Source of the DNA: Flavicella sp042091695 | GTDB taxonomy: Bacteria; Bacteroidota; Bacteroidia; Flavobacteriales; Flavobacteriaceae | Direction: 5' to 3' | Length of the DNA: 37,410 nucleotides | NCBI GenBank assembly: GCA_042091695.1 | Contig: JBELHA010000031.1 | Span: 1-37,410 of the forward strand | Shown: in pieces, positions 8,350 through 17,773 of the stretch | How positions within the stretch are numbered: the first letter of the stretch is position 1 | How the letters are laid out: each line of letters starts with the position of its first letter | Position numbers and translations under genes: made by a program | Notes under the pieces: generated by a model | Seen by the model: only the letters and a program-made list of their open reading frames with translations | What the model was told of the DNA's origin: nothing | The model's database searches: none

Positions 8350-9150
8350 ATGAAAAAAATAGCCGTTATCGGTGGAGGGAATATGGGTTTTACCTATGCT
8401 GCCTCTATTTACCATTCAGATTTAGATGCTCAGATTGAAATTATTGAAAACTCGCAAGAGAAGATTGAAGAGATCAATGCATTGCAGACCATTCCAGCTT
8501 CTAACAATTACAATGTATTGGAAACTGCAGATGTCGTTTTTTTAGCGATCAAACCGCAAGTAGCTCCTAAGGTATTTGAAGAAGTAAAACACTTGTTGAA
8601 TTCTGAACAGTTGGTAGTGTCTATTATGGCAGGTATTACGATTGAAAGCATGCAAGAAGGGTTGGGATTAGATAAAGTAGTGCGTGCCATGCCAAACTTG
8701 CCCGCGCAAGTGAAGTTAGGGATGACTACTTATGTGGCGTCACCAAAAGTTTCCGAAGAAGAGTTGGCTTTTATCGCAGCTATTTTAAAGTCAACAGGAG
8801 AGGTTGTTTCTGTTCCCTCAGAAGCGCAATTGGATAAATCGGTTGGGATTTCAGGCTCTGGACCTGGTTTTGTGTTTTATGTGATGGAAGCTATGGAACA
8901 AGCGGCTTTAAATTTTGGATTTTCTAGCGATGAAGCCAAACAAATGGTTGTAAAAACGCTAGAAGGTTCTGTTAAACTCTACGAACAAAACGATATTTCT
9001 TTGACAGAATGGATGGACAGAGTTTCTTCTAAGGGTGGAGCAACTATTGCTGGTTTAAACTATTTTGAGTCCAAAGAGGTATCTAAAGAATTACAAAACG
9101 GTATTCAGGTATGTGTGAATAGAGCCGTTGAATTAGGTGCAAAAAAGTAA
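8350..9150 (+). CDS. proC: Pyrroline-5-carboxylate reductase
   Basis: This enzyme catalyses the last step of proline synthesis, NAD(P)H-dependent reduction of pyrroline-5-carboxylate, in the cytoplasm. The 266 residues begin with the nucleotide-binding motif VIGGGNMG (residues 6-13). The C-terminal helical dimerisation domain carries the family signature around GISGSGPGFVFYVMEAM and the later segment SSKGGATIAGL. Length is typical. The ATG start is preceded by an A-rich leader. It lies between pepP and an alpha/beta hydrolase gene on the same strand, with a 34-nt gap after it. Confidence 0.95.
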   Translation: MKKIAVIGGGNMGFTYAASIYHSDLDAQIEIIENSQEKIEEINALQTIPASNNYNVLETADVVFLAIKPQVAPKVFEEVKHLLNSEQLVVSIMAGITIESMQEGLGLDKVVRAMPNLPAQVKLGMTTYVASPKVSEEELAFIAAILKSTGEVVSVPSEAQLDKSVGISGSGPGFVFYVMEAMEQAALNFGFSSDEAKQMVVKTLEGSVKLYEQNDISLTEWMDRVSSKGGATIAGLNYFESKEVSKELQNGIQVCVNRAVELGAKK

Positions 9151-9184
9151 TAATTGTTGGACTTAACATAATGATATTTCGCTA

Positions 9185-9970
9185 ATGAGTGCTTTTTTGT
9201 CTTTTAAAAACACACGAGTTCACTACACTGAAAATGGAACAGGTACTGCTGTTGTTTTACTACATGGGTTTTTAGAAAACTTACAGATGTGGGATACAAC
9301 AGTAGCGACCTTTTCTACAAAGTATCGGGTAATTTGTATTGACCTGTTAGGGCATGGTGCTACTGAAAATAGTGGTTATATACATACGATGCTTCAAATG
9401 GCAGAAGTCGTACAAGCAGTTTTAAGTCACCTAAAAATTCGCAAGTCTATATTTGTAGGGCATTCTATGGGAGGTTATGTAGCACTTGCCTTTGCTGAGT
9501 TATACCCAGACAATGTCAAAGGTTTGTGTTTGATGAATTCTACTTCAAGAGCCGATAGTGCTTCCAAAAAAGTACAACGAGATAGAGCGATTGCTGTGGT
9601 CAAAGAAAATCACAAATCATTTGTGAGGAATTCCATACCGATGTTGTTTCGTCCTAAAAACAGAAAACTGTATCGAGAAGCTATCAATGAAGTTAAAAAA
9701 GTAGCATTAAAAACATCCAAACAAGGAATTGTAGCTGCTTTGGAGGGAATGAAAATTCGTCAAGATCGTGAGGTGTTGTTGCATTTTGGGCCCTACCCAA
9801 AAATGATGCTTATCGGTGAAAAAGACCCTGTTTTAAAAAGTGAAGATTTAAAGCAGCAAGTTCAAAATACAAATACAACTGTTGTATACTTCTCTGAAGG
9901 ACATATGTCGCACATAGAAAACAAAGAAGCCTTTTTAGAGGCGCTTTCAGGATTTTTCAAAAGCTGTTAA
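9185..9970 (+). CDS. Alpha/beta-fold hydrolase, substrate unknown
   Basis: The 261 residues form a compact alpha/beta hydrolase of the MhpC/MenH-like group. The oxyanion-hole segment is LLHGFLENLQMWD (near 25-37), the nucleophile elbow is GHSMGG with S94, the acid is D214 (IGEKDPVL), and the base is probably H240 (SEGHMSHIE). There is no signal peptide, so it is probably a cytoplasmic esterase or C-C hydrolase. Nothing in the sequence shows the substrate. It follows proC by 34 nt and may share its transcript. Its stop codon sits inside a perfect palindrome that probably serves as a terminator facing the convergent SPOR gene. Confidence 0.85.
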   Translation: MSAFLSFKNTRVHYTENGTGTAVVLLHGFLENLQMWDTTVATFSTKYRVICIDLLGHGATENSGYIHTMLQMAEVVQAVLSHLKIRKSIFVGHSMGGYVALAFAELYPDNVKGLCLMNSTSRADSASKKVQRDRAIAVVKENHKSFVRNSIPMLFRPKNRKLYREAINEVKKVALKTSKQGIVAALEGMKIRQDREVLLHFGPYPKMMLIGEKDPVLKSEDLKQQVQNTNTTVVYFSEGHMSHIENKEAFLEALSGFFKSC

Positions 9971-9978
9971 CAGCTTTT
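9959..9978. terminator. Bidirectional palindromic terminator spanning a stop codon
   Basis: A perfect 20-bp palindrome has 8-bp arms, AAAAGCTG and CAGCTTTT, around TTAA. It contains the stop codon of the hydrolase gene (9968-9970) and ends 22 bp before the end of the convergent SPOR gene. Each strand gives a hairpin followed by a short T-run, consistent with a shared terminator, although the T-run is only four to five bases. Confidence 0.55.
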
Positions 9979-9999
9979 AAATTAAATAAATGTAGTGGA

Positions 10000-10902
10000 T
10001 TACTTAATATATAACCAAGCTTCTTTGTCTATTGTTTGCTTGATGTCTATCAAATTAGTTTTTGCTGCTTCTCTGCTAGTGTAGCTTTCAAAGGCAACTT
10101 GTGTCAGGCCCCATTTGTTGACACCTACAATTTCTGCATTAAACCCAAGTTTTTTTAGTTGTGCAATTTTTTTAAGTGCATTTTCTTTATTTTCATATGC
10201 ACCTGCAATGAGGTGGAATTTTTTAGGTAACTCCGTTTTATTTATTTTTAGTTCTATAGTCGGTAGCGGATTTTCAATACTGAAAGTGGCTTCTTGAATT
10301 TTTTCAAGCAAACTATCCTGCTGTAATTGTTGCAACTTTTCCACTTGTTGTTGTTCAAAAGCATTCCACCCTAGAGAGCCAATACTGATCATTACGGCAG
10401 CAGCTGCGGCATATTTTAAATAACGTTTACTGTTTTTTGCAGCTGGAATTGTATGTACAGGAATCTCTTTTGTAGTTGCAGTGTTTCTTGTAATAGCAGA
10501 ACTCTGAGTTGCATCTAATCCAAAGGAGTCAGTTAAAAAGTTTGTGTTTTCACTAGGAGTGAAAATAAGATTACCCTCTTTATTAAGTAAAAGGCTTCCA
10601 ATATTTTCCAAGTGAACAGCTTCTTTTTTAAGGGTCTTTTTCCAAGCGACCACTTCTGATTGAATACGTGTATTTGCAGCTTCAAATGAAATATTTTCAC
10701 AAGTAGTTACATAATTTGCTAACAAGCCATCACTGTTTTTCAAATTGCTATTGAAAGCAATTTTTTTAGAAGGTGGAGAAAAAGTGTCTGTTTCCTTATC
10801 GTGAACAGAAGCGATTGTGTTTGAAACAAATCCTCCAAAACCAGGAACAATGACACATTCGTATCTATATAGTAAGTCGTTTATGTATTTTGATAGCTGC
10901 AT
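10000..10902 (-). CDS. HU-CCDC81-like and SPOR domain membrane protein
   Basis: The 300 residues have three parts. Residues 1-130 resemble the bacterial HU-CCDC81 domain pair (YINDLLYRYECVIVPGFGGFV; later LENIGSLLLNKEG), which is related to HU/IHF DNA-binding folds. A single membrane helix lies near 162-180, followed by a Q-rich stretch near 183-197. Residues 225-300 form a SPOR domain (FHLIAGAYENKENALKKIAQL), a fold that binds denuded peptidoglycan glycan. The order implies a cytoplasmic HU-like part and a periplasmic SPOR part. SPOR proteins often act at the division site; the role of the HU-like part is not known. It is divergent from dprA and has a -7 box only 5 nt before its ATG. Confidence 0.85.
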   Translation of the reverse strand: MQLSKYINDLLYRYECVIVPGFGGFVSNTIASVHDKETDTFSPPSKKIAFNSNLKNSDGLLANYVTTCENISFEAANTRIQSEVVAWKKTLKKEAVHLENIGSLLLNKEGNLIFTPSENTNFLTDSFGLDATQSSAITRNTATTKEIPVHTIPAAKNSKRYLKYAAAAAVMISIGSLGWNAFEQQQVEKLQQLQQDSLLEKIQEATFSIENPLPTIELKINKTELPKKFHLIAGAYENKENALKKIAQLKKLGFNAEIVGVNKWGLTQVAFESYTSREAAKTNLIDIKQTIDKEAWLYIK

Positions 10903-10907
10903 ACTAA

Positions 10908-10915
10908 CAAATATA
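10908..10915 (-). promoter_or_regulatory. -7 box 5 nt before the SPOR-gene ATG
   Basis: The minus strand reads TATATTTG, an exact TAnnTTTG match, with only 5 nt before the ATG at 10902. Transcription would then begin at or next to the start codon, giving a leaderless or nearly leaderless mRNA. Confidence 0.5.
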
Positions 10916-10997
10916 AAAGAATTAACGAATTCGTTTGTGAAGTTCTAAATTAGTTATCAACAAATAAGTTGTAATTTGAATTTCAAATTGTTAGGCT

Positions 10998-12101
10998 ATG
11001 TTAGAAGAAGAATTGTTACATGTTTTAGCATTGCAAAAATTACAAGGGGTCGGCAATGTAAGCGCTAAAAAGCTAATTCACACTTTTGGGAGTGCTAAAA
11101 ATGTTTTCGCTCAAGGGAAATCACTACTTAAAAGAACATCGGATATTTCTTTTTCTTTGGCTCAAAAAATAGTGAAAGCTCCTAATTTTAAAGAAGCAGA
11201 AGAGGAATTACAACAATTAGAAAAACACAAAATCACTCCGTTGTTTTATAAAGACACAAACTATCCTGAGCTTTTAAAAAACTGTGCTGATGGACCGATA
11301 CTTCTTTTTTCTGATAGTGATTTTGAATTAAAAAATAAACGGTGTATAAGTATCGTAGGTACTCGCAACATGACTTCTTATGGTAAGGGTTTTTGTAAAG
11401 AGCTAATTTCAAATTTAGCACCCTACAACCCAACTATAGTGAGTGGTTTTGCTTATGGTGTTGATATGTGTGCACACCTTTCTGCTATCGAAAACGATTT
11501 GCAAACTATTGGCGTTTTTGCCCACGGATTTGGTCATGTATATCCCAAAAATCATCATCATAAAAAACACTTATTCTATAAGAAAGGTGGATTCTTGACA
11601 GAATTTTGGTACGATCAAGCTCCTTTAAGGGAGTATTTTTTGCAACGTAATAGAATTGTTGCAGGTTTGTCTCAAGCGACTATTGTCATTGAATCTGCCT
11701 CTAAAGGAGGTAGTTTGATTACTGCTTCTTTTGCCAATTCTTATCACAGAGAAGTGTGTGCCGTTCCAGGAAATACAAATGCTCGGTATAGTCAAGGATG
11801 CAATGCTTTGATTCGAGATCACAAAGCGGCTTTAATTTCAAATGCAGAAGATTTAGTTTCCTATTTAGGATGGGATACGAAACAACAATCAGTTACTCAG
11901 GTGCAGCCTCGTTTATTTTTAGAACTCAACGAACAGGAGCAACCTGTATATGATTATTTAAAAGTAAACGAACAGGCTCAGTTAGATGCCATAGCTCTTG
12001 ATTGTAAGCTTCCTGTTCATAAATTAGCAGCACTTTTAGTCGCTCTTGAAATGAAAGGATGTGTTCAGAAAATGCCAGGGAAATCTTTCCGTATTATCTA
12101 G
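10998..12101 (+). CDS. dprA: DNA processing protein DprA (Smf family)
   Basis: DprA binds incoming single-stranded DNA and loads RecA during natural transformation; it may also help general recombination. The 367 residues have an N-terminal helix-hairpin-helix-like segment (LQGVGNVSAKKLIHTFG), a central Rossmann-like DprA domain near 105-310 (SIVGTRNMTSYG, VSGFAYGVD, RNRIVAGLSQATIVIESASKGGSL, CAVPGN) and a C-terminal winged-helix-like region from about 315. Its stop overlaps that of the convergent FAD-oxidase gene by 8 bp. No other competence genes are in the window, so transformability cannot be inferred. Confidence 0.95.
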   Translation: MLEEELLHVLALQKLQGVGNVSAKKLIHTFGSAKNVFAQGKSLLKRTSDISFSLAQKIVKAPNFKEAEEELQQLEKHKITPLFYKDTNYPELLKNCADGPILLFSDSDFELKNKRCISIVGTRNMTSYGKGFCKELISNLAPYNPTIVSGFAYGVDMCAHLSAIENDLQTIGVFAHGFGHVYPKNHHHKKHLFYKKGGFLTEFWYDQAPLREYFLQRNRIVAGLSQATIVIESASKGGSLITASFANSYHREVCAVPGNTNARYSQGCNALIRDHKAALISNAEDLVSYLGWDTKQQSVTQVQPRLFLELNEQEQPVYDYLKVNEQAQLDAIALDCKLPVHKLAALLVALEMKGCVQKMPGKSFRII

Positions 12102-13404
12102 AGAATAAATGTTTTAGATAGTCGTTTTCAAACATAGATTCTGGATCTAGTTCTTTTTTACTTTTTGAAAACTGTTCCCATCCTGGATAGGTTGCCGCAA
12201 GTCCTGTGGGGGTGTAAAAATGTTTTTTTGCCCAATGTGGTCTTCCTTCATATTTTGCAAAGATGTTATGAACACCCTCATAGTATGTATCGTGAGGGAT
12301 ATTTTTTCCAAATGGTTTGTAAGAGATGATTCCTATATAACAGGTTTCTCTTCCGTAGCCCATACTTAACAAAGCATCGTTTTTTGGTGCAAAACGAATT
12401 TCTATGGGCATGTGAACATTGTAGTCTTTGCTATCTATCAAGGTCTTGATTTCTTGCATTACAGCAGCTGTGTGTTCCAAAGGGATCCCGTACTCCATAA
12501 CCGACTGTTTTACATTGATTGGAATGGTAAACATACTGTGAGAAGTACCAATTCTGACATTTTTACTCTCTAACAACCACTTGGACATAAGGCGGTTCAA
12601 TACCTTGACTTTTTTTGGGAAAAAAGAAGTAATCCACAGTCCAAATTCATGGAATATATTTCCTAGAAAGATATCGTAATACCAATCTTTGAATTTGGTA
12701 GGAGCACTGCTTTTTTTATCGGTTTTTTGCGCTTCCCAATACTGCACATTTTCCGTGTGAGGTACCCACCAAAAACGCATATAATCAGCTTTGTGTACCA
12801 AGTCCATACTTTTCAGCATGGTATTGAAACTCATAGGACGCGTTTTGACTTCTAAATTGAATTTAGGGACTGCTTTGATTGTAACAGAACTGATGATTCC
12901 AAAAGCCCCTAGGCCTACACGAACCGTTTCGAAAAGTTCCGTATTTTTGGTTTTAGAGACTTCTATAATTTCTCCATCGGCTTTTAGCAATTCGATAGAT
13001 TCTACTTGTTGGTCTACAGCACCAAATAACAACCCTGAACCATGAGTACCTGTACTGATAGCTCCAGAAATAGTTTGAGAGTCAATAGTACCCAAGTTGG
13101 ACATTGCTGCTTTTTTTTGATCTAAAAATTGGGATATTTCACGTAAAGATATTCCTGCTTGTACTTTTAGTTGTAAGGTGTTGGGATCAAATGAAATAAC
13201 CTTATTGTAGTTTTTCAATGAAACAAGGACTCCAGAGTGAGTTTCACCAATCGTAGCACAAGAATGACCGTCACCAATTACTTTTATTTTGGACTGTTTC
13301 TCTTTGGCTTTTTCAACCAATGATATGAGTGCTACTTCTGAACTAGGATAGGCGATGCTGTCAGGGTACGAACTAAATGATTTCGACCAATTTGTCCATT
13401 TCAT
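12094..13404 (-). CDS. FAD-linked oxidoreductase, D-arabinono-1,4-lactone oxidase family
   Basis: The 436 residues belong to the VAO-type FAD oxidases related to gulonolactone/arabinonolactone oxidase and alditol oxidase. The N-terminal FAD-binding domain (to about residue 180) shows VIGDGHSCATIGET, near the position used for flavin linkage in relatives, and SNLGTIDSQTISGAISTGTHGSG. The C-terminal substrate domain ends with HWAKKHFYTP and ELDPESMFENDYL, typical of the ALO family. No signal peptide is seen. The natural substrate is probably a sugar lactone or polyol but cannot be fixed. It starts 25 nt after a -7 box and converges with dprA with an 8-bp overlap. Confidence 0.85.
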   Translation of the reverse strand: MKWTNWSKSFSSYPDSIAYPSSEVALISLVEKAKEKQSKIKVIGDGHSCATIGETHSGVLVSLKNYNKVISFDPNTLQLKVQAGISLREISQFLDQKKAAMSNLGTIDSQTISGAISTGTHGSGLLFGAVDQQVESIELLKADGEIIEVSKTKNTELFETVRVGLGAFGIISSVTIKAVPKFNLEVKTRPMSFNTMLKSMDLVHKADYMRFWWVPHTENVQYWEAQKTDKKSSAPTKFKDWYYDIFLGNIFHEFGLWITSFFPKKVKVLNRLMSKWLLESKNVRIGTSHSMFTIPINVKQSVMEYGIPLEHTAAVMQEIKTLIDSKDYNVHMPIEIRFAPKNDALLSMGYGRETCYIGIISYKPFGKNIPHDTYYEGVHNIFAKYEGRPHWAKKHFYTPTGLAATYPGWEQFSKSKKELDPESMFENDYLKHLFSR

Positions 13405-13429
13405 GTTGCTAAATTTTGATATTGCTCCG

Positions 13430-13437
13430 CAAAAATA
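13430..13437 (-). promoter_or_regulatory. Candidate -7 box for the FAD-oxidase gene
   Basis: The minus strand reads TATTTTTG, matching TAnnTTTG, 25 nt before the ATG at 13404. No -33 TTG at a standard distance was seen. Confidence 0.45.
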
Positions 13438-13528
13438 AGTCTAATATTCAAAACTATTGTTAAATAAAAAACATTTTTTGTTAAACATTATTTTAGTGCT
13501 TTTAAAAATATAGTATCCTTCACAAGCC

Positions 13529-14392
13529 TTAACTTTTGTCTTTTGTGAAATAACTTTCCACAAATACAGTTGACAAAATCACAAGTCCTCCAATAAGAAT
13601 TTGAAAGTTAGGAATTTCATTTAAAAATACAAAACCCATTATAATTCCGTATACAGGTTGTGCACTGGAAATAATACTAGCGGTAGATATATTAAAATTT
13701 CTAAAGCTTTTGATAAATAGGTTGTGACCAATTGCAGTGGCAAAAATACTCAGTCCAATCAAATAAGGTAAAAAGGTTAGGGTGTTTTTTGTGTTGTATA
13801 TCCATAAAAAGGGAGCAAAGCCAACTGCCAAACCTAAAAATTGATAAAACATTAAAACAGGAGTTTCGTATTTTTGACTATTTTTTTTCAAGGTAAGATT
13901 TCTAAAAGCAAAAAAGAAAGCTGACAATACTCCTGAGAGAACCCCTTTTGTGTTTTTGTCAGAGAAGTCAATCTCTGGTGCCATCAGATACAATCCAATC
14001 AAAACAAGCAAGGCTAGCAACAGGTGTCTCTTGTTGAATTTTGTCTTGAAATATATAGGTTCCAACAATGCAGTTATTACAGGAAAGGTATACAATGACA
14101 ACATGCCAATCGCTACAGATGATACTTGAAGTGCATAAAAGTAGGTATACCAATGCAGTCCAAAAAATACGGTTGAAATAAATAAAAGCCAACGGTCATT
14201 TCCTTTTTGAATATGAAAAGAGTTTTTTTTGTAGAGCACATACCCTCCTAATAGAAATAAGGCCATAAACCCTCGCCAAAATGCGATTTGTGTTGGGTCT
14301 AGTTCAATAAAACGTACCAATACCCCGGCACTGCTAATAAGTAATATAGATAGATTGAGTTCTAAGAGGTTTTTGAGTGGTGTGTTAGCCAT
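13529..14392 (-). CDS. EamA/DMT-family permease
   Basis: The 287 residues form a ten-helix drug/metabolite transporter made of two EamA repeats (about 1-137 and 147-281). The protein begins a few residues before the first helix (LELNLSILLISSAGVLVRF), and the second repeat starts at GVLSGVLSAFFFAFRNL. Substrates of this family range from amino acids to metabolites and cannot be predicted here. Its ATG overlaps the end of mfd by 8 bp (14385-14392), so it is very probably co-transcribed and translationally coupled with mfd. No functional link between the two is evident. Confidence 0.88.
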   Translation of the reverse strand: MANTPLKNLLELNLSILLISSAGVLVRFIELDPTQIAFWRGFMALFLLGGYVLYKKNSFHIQKGNDRWLLFISTVFFGLHWYTYFYALQVSSVAIGMLSLYTFPVITALLEPIYFKTKFNKRHLLLALLVLIGLYLMAPEIDFSDKNTKGVLSGVLSAFFFAFRNLTLKKNSQKYETPVLMFYQFLGLAVGFAPFLWIYNTKNTLTFLPYLIGLSIFATAIGHNLFIKSFRNFNISTASIISSAQPVYGIIMGFVFLNEIPNFQILIGGLVILSTVFVESYFTKDKS

Positions 14393-17300
14393 TTGTTTGA
14401 ATGGATTGAAGTGTTTGTAAGGCTTTTTTTACACTGTCGATTCGGATAAATGTGATCAATAAGCGAAGCCCATTTTTAGTCTCTTTTTCTTTCATGACAC
14501 ATATTTTTGAGTTTTTCTGAACGTGTTGCAATACCGAAGTAAAGGTAGGTGTCTGATAATAGTCACTTTGTTGGTCGGACACGAAATAGCCAATCATTCT
14601 TTTTTTCTTAAGGACGATTTTTTCAATTCCAAGATGTTTTGCCAACCATTTGATACGTACACTATCCAGCAAGTCATCTACTTGACTTGGAATATTTCCA
14701 AAACGGTCTTTTAACATTTTTTCAAAGTTTTCAAGTCCTGCTTCGTCTGTCAATTCTCCAAGGTCTTTGTAAAGGTTAAGACGTTCTGATACTACATTGA
14801 TATAGTCATCTGGTAAGAGGATTTCAAAATCAGTGTCAATTTGTATGTCTTTTACATATGCTTTTTCTTTTTTGCCATCTTCTTCATCGTAAAGTCCTTT
14901 GAACTCGTTTTCTTTGAGTTCTTCTATGGCTTCTTTTAGGATTTTTTGATAGGTTTCAAAACCGATATCATTCATAAAACCACTTTGTTCACCTCCTAAT
15001 AAATCTCCAGCACCACGAATTTCTAAATCTTTCATAGCAATATTGATTCCGGATCCTAAGTCTGAAAAAAGTTCTAAAGCTTCAATTCTCTTACGCGCAT
15101 CTTCGGTCATCATATGATAGGGTGGCGTAATAAAATAACAGAATGCTTTTTTGTTTGAGCGCCCAACACGACCTCGCATTTGATGTAAATCAGACAGGCC
15201 AAAATTATTGGCATTGTTGATAAAAATAGTGTTGGCATTGGGTACATCGAGACCACTTTCAATAATGGTAGTTGCAACCAATACATCAAAGTCTCCTCTC
15301 ATAAAAGAGAGCATGAGTTCTTCTAATTTCTTTCCGTCCATTTGCCCATGTCCGACTCCTATTTTAGCATCAGGCAGTAAACGTTGAAGCATGCCTGCTA
15401 CTTCTTTTATGTTGTCTACACGGTTGTGTACAAAAAATACTTGCCCTCCTCGAGATATTTCATAGCCAATGGCATCACGAATGGTTTCTTCATTGAATCG
15501 AACCACATTGGTGTCTATTGGATGACGGTTTGGAGGTGGGGTTGTTATCACGGACAAATCTCTAGCAGCCATCAAAGAAAACTGAAGCGTTCGGGGGATT
15601 GGAGTTGCTGTTAATGTGAGTGTATCTACATTTTCTTTGATTGTTTTTAGCTTGTCTTTTACCCCTACCCCAAACTTTTGTTCTTCGTCTATAATCAAGA
15701 GCCCGAGGTCTTTGAAGGCTACTTTTTTGTTGACCAATTGGTGGGTACCAATCACAATATCAATTTTTCCTTCTTTGACTTCTTCGATTACCTGGTTGCG
15801 TTGTTTTGTAGTACGAAAGCGGTTCAAGTAATCTACTGTTATGGGAAAGTCTTTTAGACGTTCGCTAAAGGTTTTGAAATGCTGAAATGCCAAAATAGTT
15901 GTGGGTACCAAAATAGCAACTTGTTTTCCGTTATCAGCAGCTTTGAACGCTGCTCTTATAGCGACTTCTGTTTTTCCAAACCCTACATCACCACATACCA
16001 AACGGTCCATAGGCTGCTCGCCCTCCATATCTTTTTTGACATCTTGTGTTGCTGTAAATTGGTCTGGAGTATCTTCGTACATAAAGCTTGCTTCCAATTC
16101 GTGTTGCAAATAACTATCAGGGCTGTATTGAAAGCCTTTTTCTAGTTTTCTCTTAGCGTACAGGTTGATGAGGTTAAAGGCAATTTCTTTGACCTTTGTC
16201 TTGGTTTTTTGTTTGAGCTTTTTCCAAGTTGCCGACCCTAGTTTGTAAACTTTAGGCGGTTTCCCATCTTTTCCGTTGAATTTAGATATTTTGTGAAGGG
16301 AGTGTATACTGATATACAAAATATCGCGATCTCCGTAAATAAGTTTTATGGCTTCTTGTTTATTGCCCTCTACATCTATTTTCTGCAAGCCCCCAAATTT
16401 TCCAACACCGTGATCCATATGCGTTACAAAATCACCTATTTCAAGACTCGTAAGTTCTTTTAAACTTATGTTTTGTTTTTTAGAACGGTTGTTTTTAAGA
16501 TTGAATTTGTGATAGCGTTCAAATATTTGATGGTCACTATAGCAGGCTATTTTGGCGTCATTATCAATAAACCCCTGATAAATAGGGAAAACTACTGTTT
16601 GAAATTCAATGGTTGCTCCTTTTAAATCCCCCTCAAAATTAGAGAGAATGTCTTGAAAGCGTTCGGTTTGTTTTTCATTGGTACAGCACAAGTAATTGGT
16701 GATGCCATTTTTAGTATTTTCCAATAAATTTGCGACCAACAAATCGAACTGTTTGTTGAAAACTGGTTGTGGTTTGGTATCAAACTCAAAAGAAAGATCA
16801 GATGCAATTAGCTTGTTGCTATTGACTACAGAAACCCTTGAGAATAGGTTCAGTTCTTTTTTTAGGTCACCACCGTTACTAAACAATTCTTCTGGGCTTG
16901 CTTGTTTGACAGTATTTGAAAGTTCTGAAAAAGCAGTTTTTGATTTTTCAAATAACTGGTCTAGTTTCCCGAATGCTAGCTCTGTGTTTTTTGTAAAAAC
17001 GATAGTTTTTGAAGATATGTATTCCAAGAAGCTCTCTCGGTTTTCTTGCAATAATTTATTTTCAACATTGGGCATGATGTTGATTTTTTGCAAGGTTTTT
17101 GTCGAGAGTTGGCTCTCAATGTCAAAGGTTCTGATACTGTCGACTTCATCTCCAAAAAACTCGATACGATAGGGTTCGTCGTTGGAATACGAGTAGACGT
17201 CTATGATACCACCACGGACAGCAAATTCTCCTGGTTCAGACACAAAGTCTACCCTATTAAAGGCGTATTCAAACAATACTTCATTTACAAATTCAAGAGA

Positions 17301-17753
17301 GATACTGTCATTGTTAACGATTTTAAGCGTGTTTTTTTCTAATTCCTTTTTAGTTACAACCTTTTCAAATAGTGCAGCAGGGTAGGTGACTATGATTGCT
17401 GGTTTTTTCTGAGAATTGATCCTGTTTAAAACTTCTGCTCTAAGCAAGACGTTCGCATTGTCAGTTTCTTCAATTTGATAGGGTCTTCTGTAAGAACCAG
17501 GATAAAATAAGACTTCTTTTTTTCCAAGTATCTCCTCTAGGTCATTCAAGGTATAGGCGGCTTCTTCTTTGTCATTTAATATGAGTAAGAAGGGCTTGCT
17601 AACGCTCTGAAATATAGAGGCAATATGAAAGGTGAAAGAAGAACCGTTGAGGTTGGCTATCTGAAGGTGTGTTTTTTCCTTACTAAGCTGTTCACAAATA
17701 TTGTTTATTTGTGTATTGGCAGCTAATGTTTCGACAATTGTTTGCTTCGTCAA
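14385..17753 (-). CDS. mfd: Transcription-repair coupling factor Mfd
   Basis: Mfd is an ATP-driven translocase that removes RNA polymerase stalled at DNA lesions and recruits the UvrA/B repair proteins. The 1122 residues carry a UvrB-like N-terminal module, an RNA-polymerase-interacting CarD-like domain near 440-500 (THMDHGVGKFGG), a RecG-like translocase with Walker A CGDVGFGKTEVA (K594), Walker B IIDEEQKFG, TATPIPRTL and the last helicase motif QMRGRVGRS, and a C-terminal TRCF domain from about 970. The start is TTG at 17751-17753: no in-frame ATG or GTG lies between it and the -7 box, and the next internal Met is far downstream. Its end overlaps the EamA gene. The several antisense frames inside it are shadows. 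Confidence 0.96.
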   Translation of the reverse strand: MTKQTIVETLAANTQINNICEQLSKEKTHLQIANLNGSSFTFHIASIFQSVSKPFLLILNDKEEAAYTLNDLEEILGKKEVLFYPGSYRRPYQIEETDNANVLLRAEVLNRINSQKKPAIIVTYPAALFEKVVTKKELEKNTLKIVNNDSISLEFVNEVLFEYAFNRVDFVSEPGEFAVRGGIIDVYSYSNDEPYRIEFFGDEVDSIRTFDIESQLSTKTLQKINIMPNVENKLLQENRESFLEYISSKTIVFTKNTELAFGKLDQLFEKSKTAFSELSNTVKQASPEELFSNGGDLKKELNLFSRVSVVNSNKLIASDLSFEFDTKPQPVFNKQFDLLVANLLENTKNGITNYLCCTNEKQTERFQDILSNFEGDLKGATIEFQTVVFPIYQGFIDNDAKIACYSDHQIFERYHKFNLKNNRSKKQNISLKELTSLEIGDFVTHMDHGVGKFGGLQKIDVEGNKQEAIKLIYGDRDILYISIHSLHKISKFNGKDGKPPKVYKLGSATWKKLKQKTKTKVKEIAFNLINLYAKRKLEKGFQYSPDSYLQHELEASFMYEDTPDQFTATQDVKKDMEGEQPMDRLVCGDVGFGKTEVAIRAAFKAADNGKQVAILVPTTILAFQHFKTFSERLKDFPITVDYLNRFRTTKQRNQVIEEVKEGKIDIVIGTHQLVNKKVAFKDLGLLIIDEEQKFGVGVKDKLKTIKENVDTLTLTATPIPRTLQFSLMAARDLSVITTPPPNRHPIDTNVVRFNEETIRDAIGYEISRGGQVFFVHNRVDNIKEVAGMLQRLLPDAKIGVGHGQMDGKKLEELMLSFMRGDFDVLVATTIIESGLDVPNANTIFINNANNFGLSDLHQMRGRVGRSNKKAFCYFITPPYHMMTEDARKRIEALELFSDLGSGINIAMKDLEIRGAGDLLGGEQSGFMNDIGFETYQKILKEAIEELKENEFKGLYDEEDGKKEKAYVKDIQIDTDFEILLPDDYINVVSERLNLYKDLGELTDEAGLENFEKMLKDRFGNIPSQVDDLLDSVRIKWLAKHLGIEKIVLKKKRMIGYFVSDQQSDYYQTPTFTSVLQHVQKNSKICVMKEKETKNGLRLLITFIRIDSVKKALQTLQSIQTNG

Positions 17754-17773
17754 TGGGAGAAATTTATTTTTTA

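Noticed and set aside
10924..10935. Palindrome AACGAATTCGTT between the SPOR gene and dprA
   Set aside because: A 12-bp palindrome is expected several times by chance in a window of this size, and no regulator is associated with it.
13441..13480. A/T-only inverted repeat around AAAAAACATTTTTT after the EamA gene
   Set aside because: The stem is made almost only of A-T pairs with mismatches in AT-rich sequence, so it is not a credible terminator.
16696..17172. A 158-codon plus-strand frame inside mfd
   Set aside because: It lies wholly within the well-supported mfd gene, has a low-complexity Ser/Leu/Phe-rich product, and overlaps other open frames there.
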